Positions 12,156 to 23,359 of a DNA stretch of 64,000 nt are shown piece after piece; the first letter of the stretch is position 1, and every line of letters begins with the position of its first letter. This DNA comes from Notamacropus eugenii (taxonomy: Eukaryota > Chordata > Mammalia > Diprotodontia > Macropodidae), in assembly GCF_028372415.1 (NCBI RefSeq), contig NC_092873.1, forward strand, positions 349,703,390 through 349,767,389. The letters run 5' to 3'. A model generated the notes under the pieces. That model had not been told where the DNA came from. It saw only the letters and a program-made list of their open reading frames with translations, and did no database searches. Made by a program: the position numbers and the translations under genes.

Positions 12156-12649
12156 GTTTCTTGAATCTAGCCCTTTTGTCCCAGCACAAACCCTGAAATC
12201 AACTCGCTCCTCTAAAAAAGGACTTCTTTCCCTGCTGTGAGACTCTCACCCCAAACCGACAGTTCAGGCTGCTGTTCGAACCCCTTTCCTTCCAGCCTGA
12301 GATGGGGGAAGGGCAAACAGCAGTTTGGGTAGGCAGAACCACCTAGCCCCTCTCCTTTAATCTAGACAGGTTATAGACATAATGGAGGAATAGATCTCCA
12401 CTTGTTTCCCAAGGGAGAGAGAGGCTGAATTGGGAACCCTTACTGTCTCCCCGTCTTCTATTGTCTCCCATTTCCCAAAGCACGGCATCACAGGAGGCTG
12501 ACCCTTTTCCCGCTTCCACCTCCAGGGTCTTAGAGCTTGGTATACCACATGTTTTTCAATGACACACTGTGAGTTAACATCCTTAATCCTCTCCCCACCC
12601 GCCCAGGAGAAACCCAGAGATAGGACCTGGGAGCCCACAGCCACCTCGG
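12156..12649. other. Unrecognised sequence left of the promoter-like island
   Basis: No repeat or conserved frame recognised. Short overlapping open frames on both strands look random. Confidence 0.4.
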
Positions 12650-12830
12650 TTTTACCTCTGGCTCCGCCCCTGGGCCTCTTTAAGCTTCCATTGGTTGAGT
12701 CCCAGCAGAAACTGACGAGCGAAATAAAGAAAAGAGATTCTGATTGGCCAAATCAAATTCTGTTTTTTAAAAAGGGAGGTGGGGCGGGGGGCGGAGTAGG
12801 GATCCTGGGGAAAACTGAAGACTGAGAGTG
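12650..12830. promoter_or_regulatory. CpG-poor promoter-like island: GC boxes and CCAAT boxes
   Basis: Within 160 bases are GCTCCGCCCC (about 12,661), two inverted CCAAT boxes (CCATTGGTTG near 12,688; GATTGGCC near 12,740) and GGGGCGGGGGGCGG (about 12,781). This is the grammar of a housekeeping-type promoter. No coding exon is recognisable on either side, so the transcript, if any, is unknown. Confidence 0.4.
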
Positions 12831-13081
12831 GGGATGAGCAATTTGTCCCCCAGTCACCTAGGTTTGCAACCTCAGTGTCATCCTCCACCCCTGACTCTCC
12901 CTTACTCAGAATATAGAATCAGTCTCCAAATCTTGTTTCAATTTCATTTCAATTCCCTTCCTCCTCTCCCCCCCTAGAGACCGACAACCCTAGTTCCCTC
13001 ATCTCCCTTCCCGTTCCTATTACAAGAAATCCCTGATTGATCTCCCACCCTCAACGCTCTCCTGTCTCCAATCCATTTTCC

Positions 13082-13770
13082 ACGCAGCTACCAAAGTGAT
13101 TTCCCCAAAGTGCCGGCGTCGCTTCTTTGTTCAAGAGGCGTACGATTGTTTCAGGTATAAAATACAAATCTCCCTGCTTGTCATTTAAAGTCCTTCACCT
13201 TCTGGCCCCAGGCTACCTTTCCAGTCTCGGCATTTCTCTTCACCGCCTCCAGGTTTCAGCCCAACTGGTCTGCTTTTCTACACAACTTCCCATCGCCGCA
13301 CCCCTCCCTCTCTTCTCAACCCTTCTCTTAGAATCTCTAATTCCCTTCAAGGCTCTCAGACCTTATGTCAGCTCTGAAGTGAGGCCTGTCCGGAGTCCCT
13401 CCAGGTGCTAGCCCTCTCACCCTCCCCCAGGCACACATTTCTTTACAAATGTACATGTTATTGGTTTTCTTCCTATAAAACGTAAACTCCTTGAGTTCTT
13501 TCTTTTTTCCTTCCTTCCTTCCTTCCTTCCTTCCTTCCTTCCTTCCTTCCTTCCTTCTTTTCTTCCTTCCTTCCTTCCTTCCTTCCTTCCTTCCTTCCTT
13601 CCTTAATTCCTTCCTTCCTTCCTTCCTTTCTTCCTTCCTTCCTTCCCTCCTTCTTCCATCCGTACCTCTCTACCTTCCTTCCTTTCTTCCTTCCTTCCTT
13701 CCTTCCTTTCTCCAGGATCTAGTGCAGTACCTGGTACCCAGTAAGCATTTTTAAAATAAATGTTTATTGA
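13082..13770 (+). mobile_element. L2 LINE, sense, with an internal (TTCC)n expansion
   Basis: L2 signature stretches: CAAAGTGATTTCCCCAAAGT, TATAAAATACAAATCTCCCT, GTCATTTAAAGTCCTTCACC, and the end AATAAATGTTTATTGAATG. The TTCC tract interrupts the region just before the tail. Confidence 0.85.
13499..13712. repeat. (TTCC)n microsatellite
   Basis: Over 200 bases of TTCC units with few interruptions, inside an L2 tail; likely variable in length. Confidence 0.97.
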
Positions 13771-13783
13771 ATGTTTTGCATGA

Positions 13784-13950
13784 CTGTACATACACAATCT
13801 GTATCAAATTGCTTATTGTTTCAGGGAGGGGTGAGGTGAGGAAGGGAGAGAGAAAACTGGGAACTCAAATTTTTTTAAATGAATGTTAAAAATTGTCTTT
13901 ACATGTAATTGGGGGAAATATTATTTTAAAAATACAAAATTTTTTAAATG
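13784..13950 (+). mobile_element. L1 3' end, sense
   Basis: Ends with AATTGTCTTTACATGTAATT and an A-rich tail, the common end of the marsupial L1 in this window. Confidence 0.8.
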
Positions 13951-14225
13951 TTGAATGAATAAGTAGAAAGTTGAGATTCTTTACTCAGAATTCCCTATTT
14001 CTTGGAGCCTCCCCACCTTGCCCCACCATCTCCAAGACTCTGTCTCCTGAAATATACTCCCCTAGATGGGGAGTATATGGGAACTTGGGCAAGTTACTTA
14101 ACAGCTGTGTACGTGGGATGGTAGAGAAAGAGCTGAAGACTCAGGAGTTCCATCTCCCAGTTCTGGTGAAGTACAGTTGACTCCTTTGGTCTCCTGATGT
14201 AGCTGGAAAATCAATGAGCTTGTTA
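13951..14225. other. No gene recognised; possible MIR scrap
   Basis: Contains CTTGGGCAAGTTACTTAACA, a MIR/SINE-like phrase, otherwise unrecognised. Confidence 0.4.
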
Positions 14226-14227
14226 CT

Positions 14228-14400
14228 TCTCCTAGTCCTTAGGTCATGGAGCCATAGAACATAAAAACTGAAAGAGATCTCAGTCTAACCCATTCCCTGT
14301 CCCATTTTATAGATGAGAAGACTGAGACCCAAGATCACACAGTCAATGGCAGAGACCTGACAAGAATTTAGGTCTTCTAGTTTGTCTCACTCTCAGAGTG
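14228..14400 (-). mobile_element. MIR-type SINE, antisense
   Basis: GATGAGAAGACTGAGACCCA and AGATCACACAGTCAATGGCA are antisense MIR core. Confidence 0.8.
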
Positions 14401-14560
14401 GGGAAAGGGCATCAGATTTGATGAATTCTTGGGTTGATATTCTAGGTTCTGTCACTTAGTCACTGTTACCCTCTCTGTCTGCTTTAAAATGAGGATGTTG
14501 GACTAGACCATTTCTAAGGTCCTTTCTAGCTTTAAATGCTATGATTCCATCACTCCTAGA
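14400..14560 (+). mobile_element. MIR-type SINE, sense
   Basis: TTGATATTCTAGGTTCTGTC, then ATGTTGGACTAGACCATTTC and AGGTCCTTTCTAGCTTTAAA are the sense MIR phrases. It lies back-to-back with the antisense copy to the left. Confidence 0.7.
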
Positions 14561-14834
14561 GTTAGGCTTTTCCTACCATAATATGGTGTGTAAGAAGCCA
14601 AGAAAATGGAAAAGGAGGAAACTGCTTGAGAGTTAAAGAGGGAGAAGCATTTCTTTAGAACCCACCCTCAACCCAGGGAGATGGGATACACTTATGTTCA
14701 GTCACATGCAGTCACACTCACACATGATCCTGATCCGCACATTGTAACACATTTCCACATACATGACACAAGGTCCCACCACCCACATGTCTACACACAC
14801 ACACACATGTGCATATACTCAGAACCATTTCCTT
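14561..14834. other. No gene seen; source-like block at 14,699-14,778
   Basis: CA-rich sequence. The block 14,699-14,739 recurs inside an L1 tail at 16,396-16,446 (see findings). Confidence 0.5.
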
Positions 14835-15250
14835 TCTTTTTTTCCCCAGGGAAGAATAGTCTTTTATTTTTTCTCCATTTTTATAATTAATTTATTTGTT
14901 TCCAGTTTTCAACAATCACTTCCATAAGTTTTAAATTTTCTCCCACTCCCTCCCCAAGACAGCATGCAATCTTTTAGGGGTTCTACACATACATTTTTAT
15001 TAAACACACTTTCACATTAGTCATGTCACATGAATTAAAACCAATGGAAGAAACCATGAGAAAAATCAAATCAAAACATAACAAAAGAGAAAATAGTCTG
15101 CTTCATTCTGCATTCCAATTCCATAGTTCTTTTTCTGGATGTGGATGGCATTTTGCATCATGAGTCCTTTGGAAATGTTTTAGGTCTTTGCATTGCTGTG
15201 AAGGGCTAAGTTTATCAGACACAGTCCTCGAACACTGTATACTGTGCTCA
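14835..15250 (-). mobile_element. L1 3' end, antisense
   Basis: Antisense L1 tail (AATTAATTTATTTGTTTCCA, then GGATGTGGATGGCATTTTGC and ATCATGAGTCCTTTGGAAAT). Confidence 0.85.
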
Positions 15251-15596
15251 GAACCATTTCTTGGCTTAATGACAAATTCCTCTCACCTACAGCCAGCTGT
15301 GGGGCCCCTAACAAACATATGGTGCAGGAGATAGGAGTTGCTGAGGGGGACTAGCCCTGTTTAGACTTAAGGACTGGGCTGTCCTCTCAGGCCAGGCCCT
15401 GAACCTGTGCTCTCTCTCTGTTTCCTGCCCATCTACCTTAAGACTGAGGACTTTTCCAATTTTTCCAGTTGGAAGGAATGGGTTGTCTCCATCTCTACCA
15501 ACCAAGCCAAGTTATCTAATGCCTGGATCAGGGATTAGAGAGGGAAGATCCCGTCTAGACTTTGACTCTCAAGGGACTAGATCCAGAAGTCCATCT
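15251..15596. other. Unrecognised sequence, no gene seen
   Basis: No repeat family or conserved frame recognised. Confidence 0.45.
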
Positions 15597-15618
15597 CACT
15601 TCTATTAAACATTTCATT

Positions 15619-16704
15619 AAATTAAATTAAATTCTCAATAATAGAATAATACTATTGTGCTATAAAAAATGATGAACAGACTTCTGAGACGCCTGGAAAA
15701 ACTTGTATGAACTAATGCCGAGTGCTGAATGAAAGGAGCAGAACCAAGAGAACTTTGTACACACCAACAGCTACGGTGTGGGAGGAATTTTTCTGGTAGA
15801 CTTAGTACTTCATAAACATGCAAGGACTTAAAAAATTCCCAATGGACTCTTGAGGCAAAACGCCTTCCACATCCAGAGAAAGAACTATGGAATTGGATCC
15901 CAAATTGAAGCAGACCATTTTCTTTGGGATTTAATCAGTTTTATGGTTTCTCCCATTCACTAAGGTGAAAATGCATTTAATGGGAATGTATGTGTAGAAC
16001 CTATATAAGGTTGTACCCTGTCTCAAGGAGGGAGTGGAGAGAGAGGGGAGAAGGAGGAGGAGAGAGGGGAAAAAATCTAAGATATATGGAAGTGACTGTA
16101 GAACACTGAAAGCAAAATAATTTAATAAAATTTTTAAAAAAGAAATGACAAACAGGCAGATTTCAAAAAAATCTGGAAAGATTTACCTGAACTGGTGCTG
16201 AGTGAAGTAAGCAGAACAGTAACGTTGTGTGATGGTCAACTATGATGGACTTAGCTTTTCTCAACAAAGTGATGACCCAAGACAATTCAAAAAGACTCAT
16301 AAGGAAAAATGCTATCCAAATCCAGAGAAAGAGAAAGAAGTGATGGAGTCTGAATGCAGATCAAATCATATTATTTTCACTTTTGGGGGATTTTTCAGTC
16401 ACATGCAGTCACATGCAGTCACACTCATATATGACCCTGGTCCGCAAGGTCCCTTTTGTTCTGTTTCTTTTGTTCTGTTTCTTCTAACACAACATGATTA
16501 ATGTGGAAATATGTTTTACATAATTGCACTTGTATAACCTACATCAGATTGTTTGCCATCTTTGGAAAGAGGGAGAGAAGGGAGGAAGAAAACTTTGGAA
16601 CTCAAAACCTTTCAAAAAATGAATGTTGAAAATTGTCTTTACATGTACTTGGAAAAATAAAGAACTATTAAATAAAACTGTAATAATAAAAAAGAAATTA
16701 AATT
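15619..16704 (+). mobile_element. Two L1 3' ends in tandem, sense
   Basis: The first copy runs about 15,635-16,138 and the second about 16,141-16,690. Both run from the ORF2 end (CTATTGTGCTATAAAAAATG; AAGAAATGACAAACAGGCAG) to the A-rich tail. The pair is flanked by a 22-base imperfect direct repeat (15,597-15,618; 16,705-16,726). Confidence 0.8.
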
Positions 16705-16726
16705 CACTTCAATTAAATATTTCATT

Positions 16727-16985
16727 CTATTTAGAGCAGCGGTGTATCACTACTATTAGGGCATACAAAGATAAACTAGGGTCGTACTTGGTCCCAAAAA
16801 CCAAGAAGCTCACTATGCAGAAAGTCAAAGAACTGTCATATAAGAGAGTATAGATGTCCCTTAACAAGATGAAGTTGGAAAAAATAATTGGAGCCAACCC
16901 AATACAAGAGAAATCTGTACTGGAGATGACACAGTTTTGAAAGGCTCTTGGGATCTGATTCTCAATAGATCTCAAATTGGGATCT
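16727..16985. other. Unrecognised sequence
   Basis: No gene or repeat recognised. Confidence 0.45.
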
Positions 16986-16989
16986 ATTC

Positions 16990-17165
16990 CAATTAGCATT
17001 TATGATCTTTTTACTATATGCAAGGCACTGGGGATACAAAGACAAAACAAAAAACAATCCCTACCCTCAGGGAGCTTACATTCTACTGAGAGGAAAAAAC
17101 ACATAAAGAAATAATTGAGACTGGTGAATTCATCAGTATGAGGAGCTCCATTCCATAAGGAAAGG
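16990..17165 (-). mobile_element. L2 fragment, antisense
   Basis: ATGCAAGGCACTGGGGATAC and CCCTCAGGGAGCTTACATTC are antisense L2 end phrases. Confidence 0.8.
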
Positions 17166-17520
17166 AAAGATCACTTTACTTTTTACTTTAAAAAAAAAAA
17201 AAGATAATAGAGAAGATAGCAATTCTAGTCCCAAATGACTACCTTCTTGTGTCCGTGAAGCCTTTATGAGAACGATCTGCGTACACAGGATGGGTATCCG
17301 ATAAAAGCTGCAAAGGGAAGGAAAAGGCAGCTTTCACAGATGGTTTCCACAGAAGATGACATCTTCCCAGGCATACAACTGACTGAGACCTATAGAAAAT
17401 AAATCTTGTCACCATCTTTTTTCTTTAAAAATTTTAAGAAAACATTTGACTCAGTAGAATTTTTAAAACACAGTACTGAAAGTTTTCTTCTCAGACACGG
17501 TAAATCCCATGAACAGATTA
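17166..17520. other. Unrecognised sequence
   Basis: No gene or repeat recognised. Confidence 0.45.
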
Positions 17521-17529
17521 TAGGATTTG

Positions 17530-17683
17530 GCTCTAGGAGTCCACTCCCTTCATTTTACAGATGAGGAAACTGAGGCCCAGAAAGACGAAGTGATTTGCCC
17601 CAAATCGTACAGCCAATAAATAGCAGAGCTTATATTTAGAACTGAGCCCTTTTGACTTCAAATCCAGTGTTCTTCTCCATTTA
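17530..17683 (-). mobile_element. MIR-type SINE, antisense
   Basis: ACAGATGAGGAAACTGAGGC at about 17,557 and the preceding core. Confidence 0.8.
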
Positions 17684-17915
17684 TTGTTGTTGTTCAGTCA
17701 TTTTTTAGTCATGTCTGACTCTCCATGACTACTTTGGGGTTTTCTTGGCAAAAATGCTGGAGTGGTTTGTCATGACCTTCTCCAGCTCATTTTACAGATG
17801 AGGAAAATGACTTGCCCAAGGTCACACAGCTAGTAAGTATCTGAGGCCAGTTTTGAACTCAGGTCTTCCTGACTCCAGGCCTAGCACTCTATCCATTGTG
17901 TCACATCATGCCATT
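17684..17915 (-). mobile_element. tRNA-derived marsupial SINE with RTE-like tail, antisense
   Basis: Starts with (GTT)n and GTTCAGTCATTTTTTAGTCA, then TTTTCTTGGCAAAAATGCTG and CAGGTCTTCCTGACTCCAGG. Confidence 0.9.
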
Positions 17916-18080
17916 TTCCCATTGAATTACTCTATTATATGATTTTAAAATAACTGTCCTATGTTTCATCATAGAAGGACATGAAGTGACATATAAAACA
18001 GAGAAGCAGATATTCACCTAGGATATTTGACCCTCAGCATTTTTTTTTGAAAGATGGACTACCCTGTTCCTATTAACTGA
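17916..18080. other. Unrecognised sequence
   Basis: No gene or repeat recognised. Confidence 0.4.
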
Positions 18081-18081
18081 A

Positions 18082-18530
18082 AACCATTTATTAAGTGTCT
18101 ACTATATGGAGGTCACTAAAGACAAAACAAAACAAAAAAAACAAATTAATATTCTCAAGGAGATTTCATTCTACCATGAGGAAAAACTCATGCACAGATA
18201 GTTGGTCTGGATCTATGATAAACTCCTGTGCAAAAACTCAATCAATCAGCCTTTTTTTTTAAAGACCAACTATACGCCAAGCACTGAGTCAGACACTCAG
18301 GATACAAATACAAAGAATGAAACAATCATTATTCTCAAGAAGTTTGTTAATGGGGGAAATAACAAGGACAACCATAAGTCTATAAAGAATAAACTTAAGG
18401 AAATAAATGCAAATAAATACAAAGCAGTTCAGTACAAAGTAGCTAAGGAGAGAGGGCATTAGCTCTCAAGAAAGACTTCATATAGAAGATGGAGCTTGAG
18501 CTGCTGTCTGGAAGGAAAAGAGGGATTTTC
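18082..18530 (-). mobile_element. L2 fragments, antisense (two adjacent)
   Basis: ACCATTTATTAAGTGTCTAC at 18,085 and ACGCCAAGCACTGAGTCAGA at about 18,274 each begin an antisense L2 end. Confidence 0.7.
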
Positions 18531-18827
18531 TTCCTCCCTCTGCTGATGGACATCAGGAATTGTTACTAATGTTGTCTTAGAGAGTTGAGTGGGTCACTGA
18601 GAAGTTATTTAACATCAGTTACTAACTTATTAGTTATTAATACTTAGTTATAATATCTAGAGGTAGAATTTGAACTCAAGTCTTGCTGCCATTAGGGCTA
18701 GCCTCCATTACTTCATAAGATTCGGGATTGTTGAATGAATAAGTAGAACTCAGAATTTCCTATTCCTTGGAACCTCCCCATTTTGCCCCACCATTCTCAT
18801 CATTCTCTGTCTCCTGAACTATAAGGT
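18531..18827. other. No gene recognised
   Basis: A MIR-like phrase (TAGAATTTGAACTCAAGTCT) lies at about 18,664; the rest is unrecognised. Confidence 0.4.
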
Positions 18828-19250
18828 AACACAATATGGTATAATATGATACATGATATGACATAAATACATGATATAACATATGATTTGACATGATATG
18901 ACATGATATGATAATAAAGGCAGCTAGGTGGCACTGCAGTGGATAGGATGCTGGGCCTGGAGTCAAGAAGACTCATCTTCCTGAGTTCAAATCCAGCTTC
19001 AGATACTTACTAGGTGTGTGACCCTGAGCAAGTCACTTAACCCTGTTTGCCTCAGTTTTCTCATCTGTAAAATGAGCTGGAGAAGGAAAAGGCAGACCAT
19101 TCCAATCTCTTTGCCAAGAAAACTCCAAATGCAGTCAGGAAGAGTCAGACACGATTGAAAATTGACACAGAAACTAATAATATAATGTCATCTAATGCAA
19201 CGTAATTTAGTATTATGATATTATATGATATAATACATATAATTTCTCAG
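18828..19250 (+). mobile_element. SINE (18,917-19,172) inside a (GATATGACAT)n-like tract
   Basis: The complete SINE starts AGGCAGCTAGGTGGCACTGC and ends GAAGAGTCAGACACGATTGA. AT-rich GATATGACAT/ATGATATA repeats lie on both sides (18,828-18,914 and 19,175-19,245), so the SINE split the tract. Confidence 0.8.
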
Positions 19251-19257
19251 GATAATC

Positions 19258-19540
19258 CAAGGAGTCAACAAACATTTATCAAGCACCTACCATGTGCAGA
19301 CACTGTGTTAAGCACTGGAAAGGAGGTGATAGCACTAATAGCCAGGAAGATCAGAAAAGAATTCTCATGGGAGCCTTGAAGTAAGTCAGGCATTCCAAGA
19401 GTCAGAAATGAGGAGAGAGTGCATTTCAGATATTAATGACAGACTGTTCAAAGGTGTGGAGGTGAGAGCGAAAGGGAGAGTTTGGAGAAAAACAAGCTGG
19501 CCGGTTTGGTTGGAATGTAGTGTTCTACATCGCAAACTTC
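19258..19540 (-). mobile_element. L2 fragment, antisense
   Basis: CAACAAACATTTATCAAGCA and GTGTTAAGCACTGGAAAGGA followed by the AAGCTGGCCGGTTTGGTTGG region. Confidence 0.8.
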
Positions 19541-19559
19541 AAGCCCAGTGGCCTTTTCT

Positions 19560-19990
19560 TAGGCCTTCTTCTCCTTGATGTCTCTGGGGTATCCACCACT
19601 GTCAGCTACCCCATTACTTTCCTGCAACTTTTTCCTCCTTTAACTTTCATGGTTTCTTGATCCTTCCACTATCAGTAATAATCTCATTGTTACTTCTATC
19701 TTCTCTACTGGTCCCTCTTCCCGCTCTGGCTCCATTAGTTAACCAGAGTTTTGCCCTCAACCTTCTCCTCTGTCTCTGCACTCTGTCCTTTACTAATTTT
19801 GTCTTCTCCCTCAGCCTTAGCTATCACTTCTTTGCAGATGAGTCTCAAATTCATATCTACTACTGTCATCTCTCTACAGAGCTTCAGGCGCCTGTGACCA
19901 ATTGCCTATTGGATAGCTCCACCTGCATGTCCCACCAGTATGTCATACATCTCTGTAAAGGAGGTCTTCATTTTCCTCCCTCTTTTCAAC
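19560..19990 (+). mobile_element. L2 fragment, sense, internal region
   Basis: TTGCAGATGAGTCTCAAATT and CCAATTGCCTATTGGATAGC plus CCACCTGCATGTCCCACCAG are L2 internal phrases. The 179-codon frame at 19,657 runs through this and is not a host gene. Confidence 0.7.
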
Positions 19991-20470
19991 ATCCCTATTC
20001 TCAAATCATTTTAAATCTTCCACTTCTCAACTCCAGACACTTTCTTTCAGAATATTCTGGAATAATGCACAGTTGGGGTCTCTGGCAGGCACTGCCTATT
20101 CTCTCCTTATGCTTTGTTGTACTGGTTGTACTGGTTGTGCTGGCCCCTTTCCTTTTGGAGCTGTTTTTCTCAGTGTCTGGCCAGCGCCTAGGATGAGGAA
20201 ACGGTTCCAGGAGAAGTTATTGGTGGATGCAATTCTTCAGGATTTGCTGGCCATTTCTCAGCAATCTTGCCTATCCAGCCTCTGGGTCCAGATCTTTTAT
20301 GATCCATTAGAGCAATTTCCCTGAAATTCCCTCAAAAGTTGGCAGGGGGATGGTTGATGTAAAAGAAGAATTTTTCATACTTTTGTCTGTGCAGTTGGCT
20401 GGTTCATATAGGCAATGAACCTACAGTCTTGGCCTCATGGTATTTTTTTTTATCATTAATAATAATTATT
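19991..20470. other. Unrecognised sequence
   Basis: No gene or repeat recognised with confidence. Confidence 0.4.
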
Positions 20471-20471
20471 G

Positions 20472-21185
20472 TAGTATGATGTAGTGAATAGAGAGGTAGC
20501 CTCCAAAGAAGGAAGACTTTGCCTCTGATACACACTGTGTGGTTCTCTCTTAAACTTCTTTCAGCTGAAATTTATTCATCTGTAAAATGGGACCAAGGGC
20601 AGTGAGGTGGCACAGTAGATAAGAGTGCAGACTTGAGTTCGTATCTAGCCTCAGATATTACTAGCTGTGTGACCCTGGGCAAATCACTTAACCTTGTTGG
20701 TCTCAATTTCCTCATCTATAAAATGAGCTGGAGAAGGAAATGGCAAACCATTCTAGTATCTTTGTCAAGAAAACTCCACTTTTTTTCTTTTGCTCTATTT
20801 CTTTCACAACATGACTAATATGGAAACATGTTTTACATGATTGCATATATATAAAACCTAGGTCAATTTGTTTATCATCTTAGGGAAGGGGGGAAGTAAG
20901 GGAGGGAGAGAGAAAAATTGGAACTAACTTTTTTTTGATGAACATTAAAGCTTATCTTTACATGTAATTGGAAGAAATAAAATATTATTTAAAAAAAGAA
21001 AACCCCAAAAAGGGGTCATGAAGAGTCAGACAACTGAAAAACAACTAAATAACAACCAAAAAACTGAGACTAATAATAGTAACTACCTCCTAGAATCTTT
21101 GTGGGGATAAAATGAGATAATATTTGCAAACCACTTTGCAAAATCTTGAAGTCCTACATACATGCCAGCTATTATTATTAAATAA
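20472..21185 (+). mobile_element. Three-tier nest: MIR-like SINE, marsupial SINE, L1 tail
   Basis: A MIR-type SINE (20,472-20,594 and 21,062-21,185) is split by a marsupial SINE (20,597-20,776 and 21,001-21,060). That in turn is split by an L1 3' end (20,777-20,997) flanked by AAGAAAACTCCA and AAGAAAACCCCA. Confidence 0.8.
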
Positions 21186-21289
21186 GGGAGTTATAAATGG
21201 AGGAACCACACCTCCTTCATATCCATCCTCCAGTCACCAGCACAGAATTCTACCCGCAGTGGCAGCTTGATTCCTTCCTTCTGACTGCA

Positions 21290-22036
21290 TTATTTTAAAA
21301 TTATCAGGTCAGAATCAACCATGGAAGACTTAGGTACTCTGATTAATCCAATGACCCAAGACAATTCTAAAGGACTCATGATGAAAAATGCTATCCACTT
21401 CCAGAGGGAGAACTGATGAAATCTGAGTGCAAAGTGAAGTATAATTTTTTCACTTACTTTATTTCTCTTGCTGTTTTTGGCAACATGGCTAATAGGGAAA
21501 TTTGTTTTGCATGATTCCACACATAAAATTGATATCACATTACTTCCCTTCTCAATGGAGTTAGGGGTAGGGGAAGGAACTGGAGGGAGGGAGAGAATTT
21601 GAAACTCAAAAAAATTTTTTAAATCTTTAAAATAGAATGGCTGAACAAGTTGTGGTATGTGAATGTAATGGAATACTATTGTGCTATAAGAAATGATGAA
21701 CAGGAGGACTTCAGAGAAGCCTGGAAGGACCATACGAACTGATGCTGAGTGAAATGAGCAGAACCAGGAGAACATTGTACATAGTAACAGCCACAGTGTG
21801 CGAGGACTGTTTCTGATAGACTTAGCCCTTCGCAACAATGCAAGGACTTAAAATATTCCCAAAGGACTCTTGAGGCAAAATGCCATCCACTGCCAGAGAA
21901 AGAACTATGGAACTGGAATGCAGAATGAAGCAGACTATTTTCTCTTTGTGTTATATTTTGTTTTACTTTGTTTTTTCTCATGGTTTCTCCCATTCATTTT
22001 AATTCCTCTATGCAACATGACTAATGTGAAAAAATT
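21290..22036 (+). mobile_element. Two L1 3' ends in tandem, sense
   Basis: First copy 21,290-21,628, second 21,632-22,036 (AGAATGGCTGAACAAGTTGT at 21,633). Same arrangement as at 15.6-16.7 kb. Confidence 0.75.
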
Positions 22037-22390
22037 AAATTACCAGGTCCCTTGAAATCTATAAACCTTCCCACAATCAGGCATGTCAATCTATGAACCA
22101 CATTGCACCAAGAAGAGCTAGAACTCAGTAAAGACAGAAACCTCTGGGGCCAATGATGTGGCCACTCTCCAAGGAAGGAAGATGAAGGAGATACTAGGAG
22201 GAAAAACCAAGTGGAAATGAGTAATCAATTCAGGGACTCAGACACAGTTAACTGGTGCTAACCAGTTGAAATCGGCAATATAGAATATGGAAATCATATC
22301 AACTCAAATCAAATCAAAAAGTTTCTTTTTTTTCTTTTACAAAGGAATATTTGCTGCAAAGATTTAGCAAGAACAGAATTAGAAAGTTCC

Positions 22391-22440
<50 letters not shown>

Positions 22441-22880
22441 CACTCCCCTCTACTACCTTAGTTTCTGGGGAGGGTGGATTCAATCAATCAATGAAGATTT
22501 AATAAGCATCTACTCTGTGCCAGGCACATAAAGCAGTTTCTACACAGCATTAGTTCTACCAAGTTTACTTACACATGTGGCATCCAGAAAATCCTAGCAT
22601 GCACCCTAGTTCCTTGACTTATGAAGGCTTACTCTCCTGATCTTTTGAAGAACACAAGATCGTGGCCATCTCCAATACCCATCACCTACAATCATGAAGG
22701 AATACACATACCAGGCAGAAGCAGCAGGAGGGATCATACACTTACAAGCCATATAATACCTATGGGGAAATAAAGGCCTGAGACCTTCTCCCTCCCTCTA
22801 GTGAGAATTTAGTCCTTGCCTCCTCATATGATCATAACTAAGCTAGAATGAGGACCACAAAGTTTCCCAAATTAGAAATA
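22037..22880. other. No gene seen; (CA)n at 22,396-22,434
   Basis: A CA microsatellite and an L2 scrap (AATCAATCAATGAAGATTTA at 22,483). The rest is unrecognised. Confidence 0.5.
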
Positions 22881-23140
22881 ATTCTCCTCTATTGTTCCAA
22901 ATTCTATCTGCTCTTAGGCCCACCTCCTTCCTGAAGCCTTCACTGATTCCCTGAACGCACTGGCATCTCTCATCCGAACACCATTGTGCTCACTGCTTTG
23001 AATCCCCCTGGGCCACTCCCAGACTCCCATTGCTTCTCTGCAGTAGTGTCCTCTCCCCAACTATGCTGAGAGCTCTTGGAAGGCCCACACCATGTACAAA
23101 GCCTGCTTGGTACCTACAGCACCAAGATGATTTTGTTCAT
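22880..23140 (+). mobile_element. Old L2-like fragment, sense
   Basis: TTCCTGAAGCCTTCACTGAT and CTGAGAGCTCTTGGAAGGCC resemble the L2 end, strongly diverged. Confidence 0.5.
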
Positions 23141-23359
23141 TGACTTCTCAGGACAGTGGCATGGTCTCAGACCAACATTTCTCTTTGAGGGCACTGTGAA
23201 AACTCCCTTACTTTAGGTTCCATGACACATGAAGGGACAGATAGAAGAGAGAGGCAAAACTGAGACTGACTCAGCTTTGAAAACGTTTTTCACTGTCTTC
23301 CTGCATTCTGAATATTTTTGTCCTTGAGTGAAGCCTATTTTCTAATTCCTAGCTCCCTA

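Noticed and set aside
19657-20196. 179-codon hydrophobic frame
   Set aside because: The first half lies in an L2 fragment and there is no conserved start or homology.
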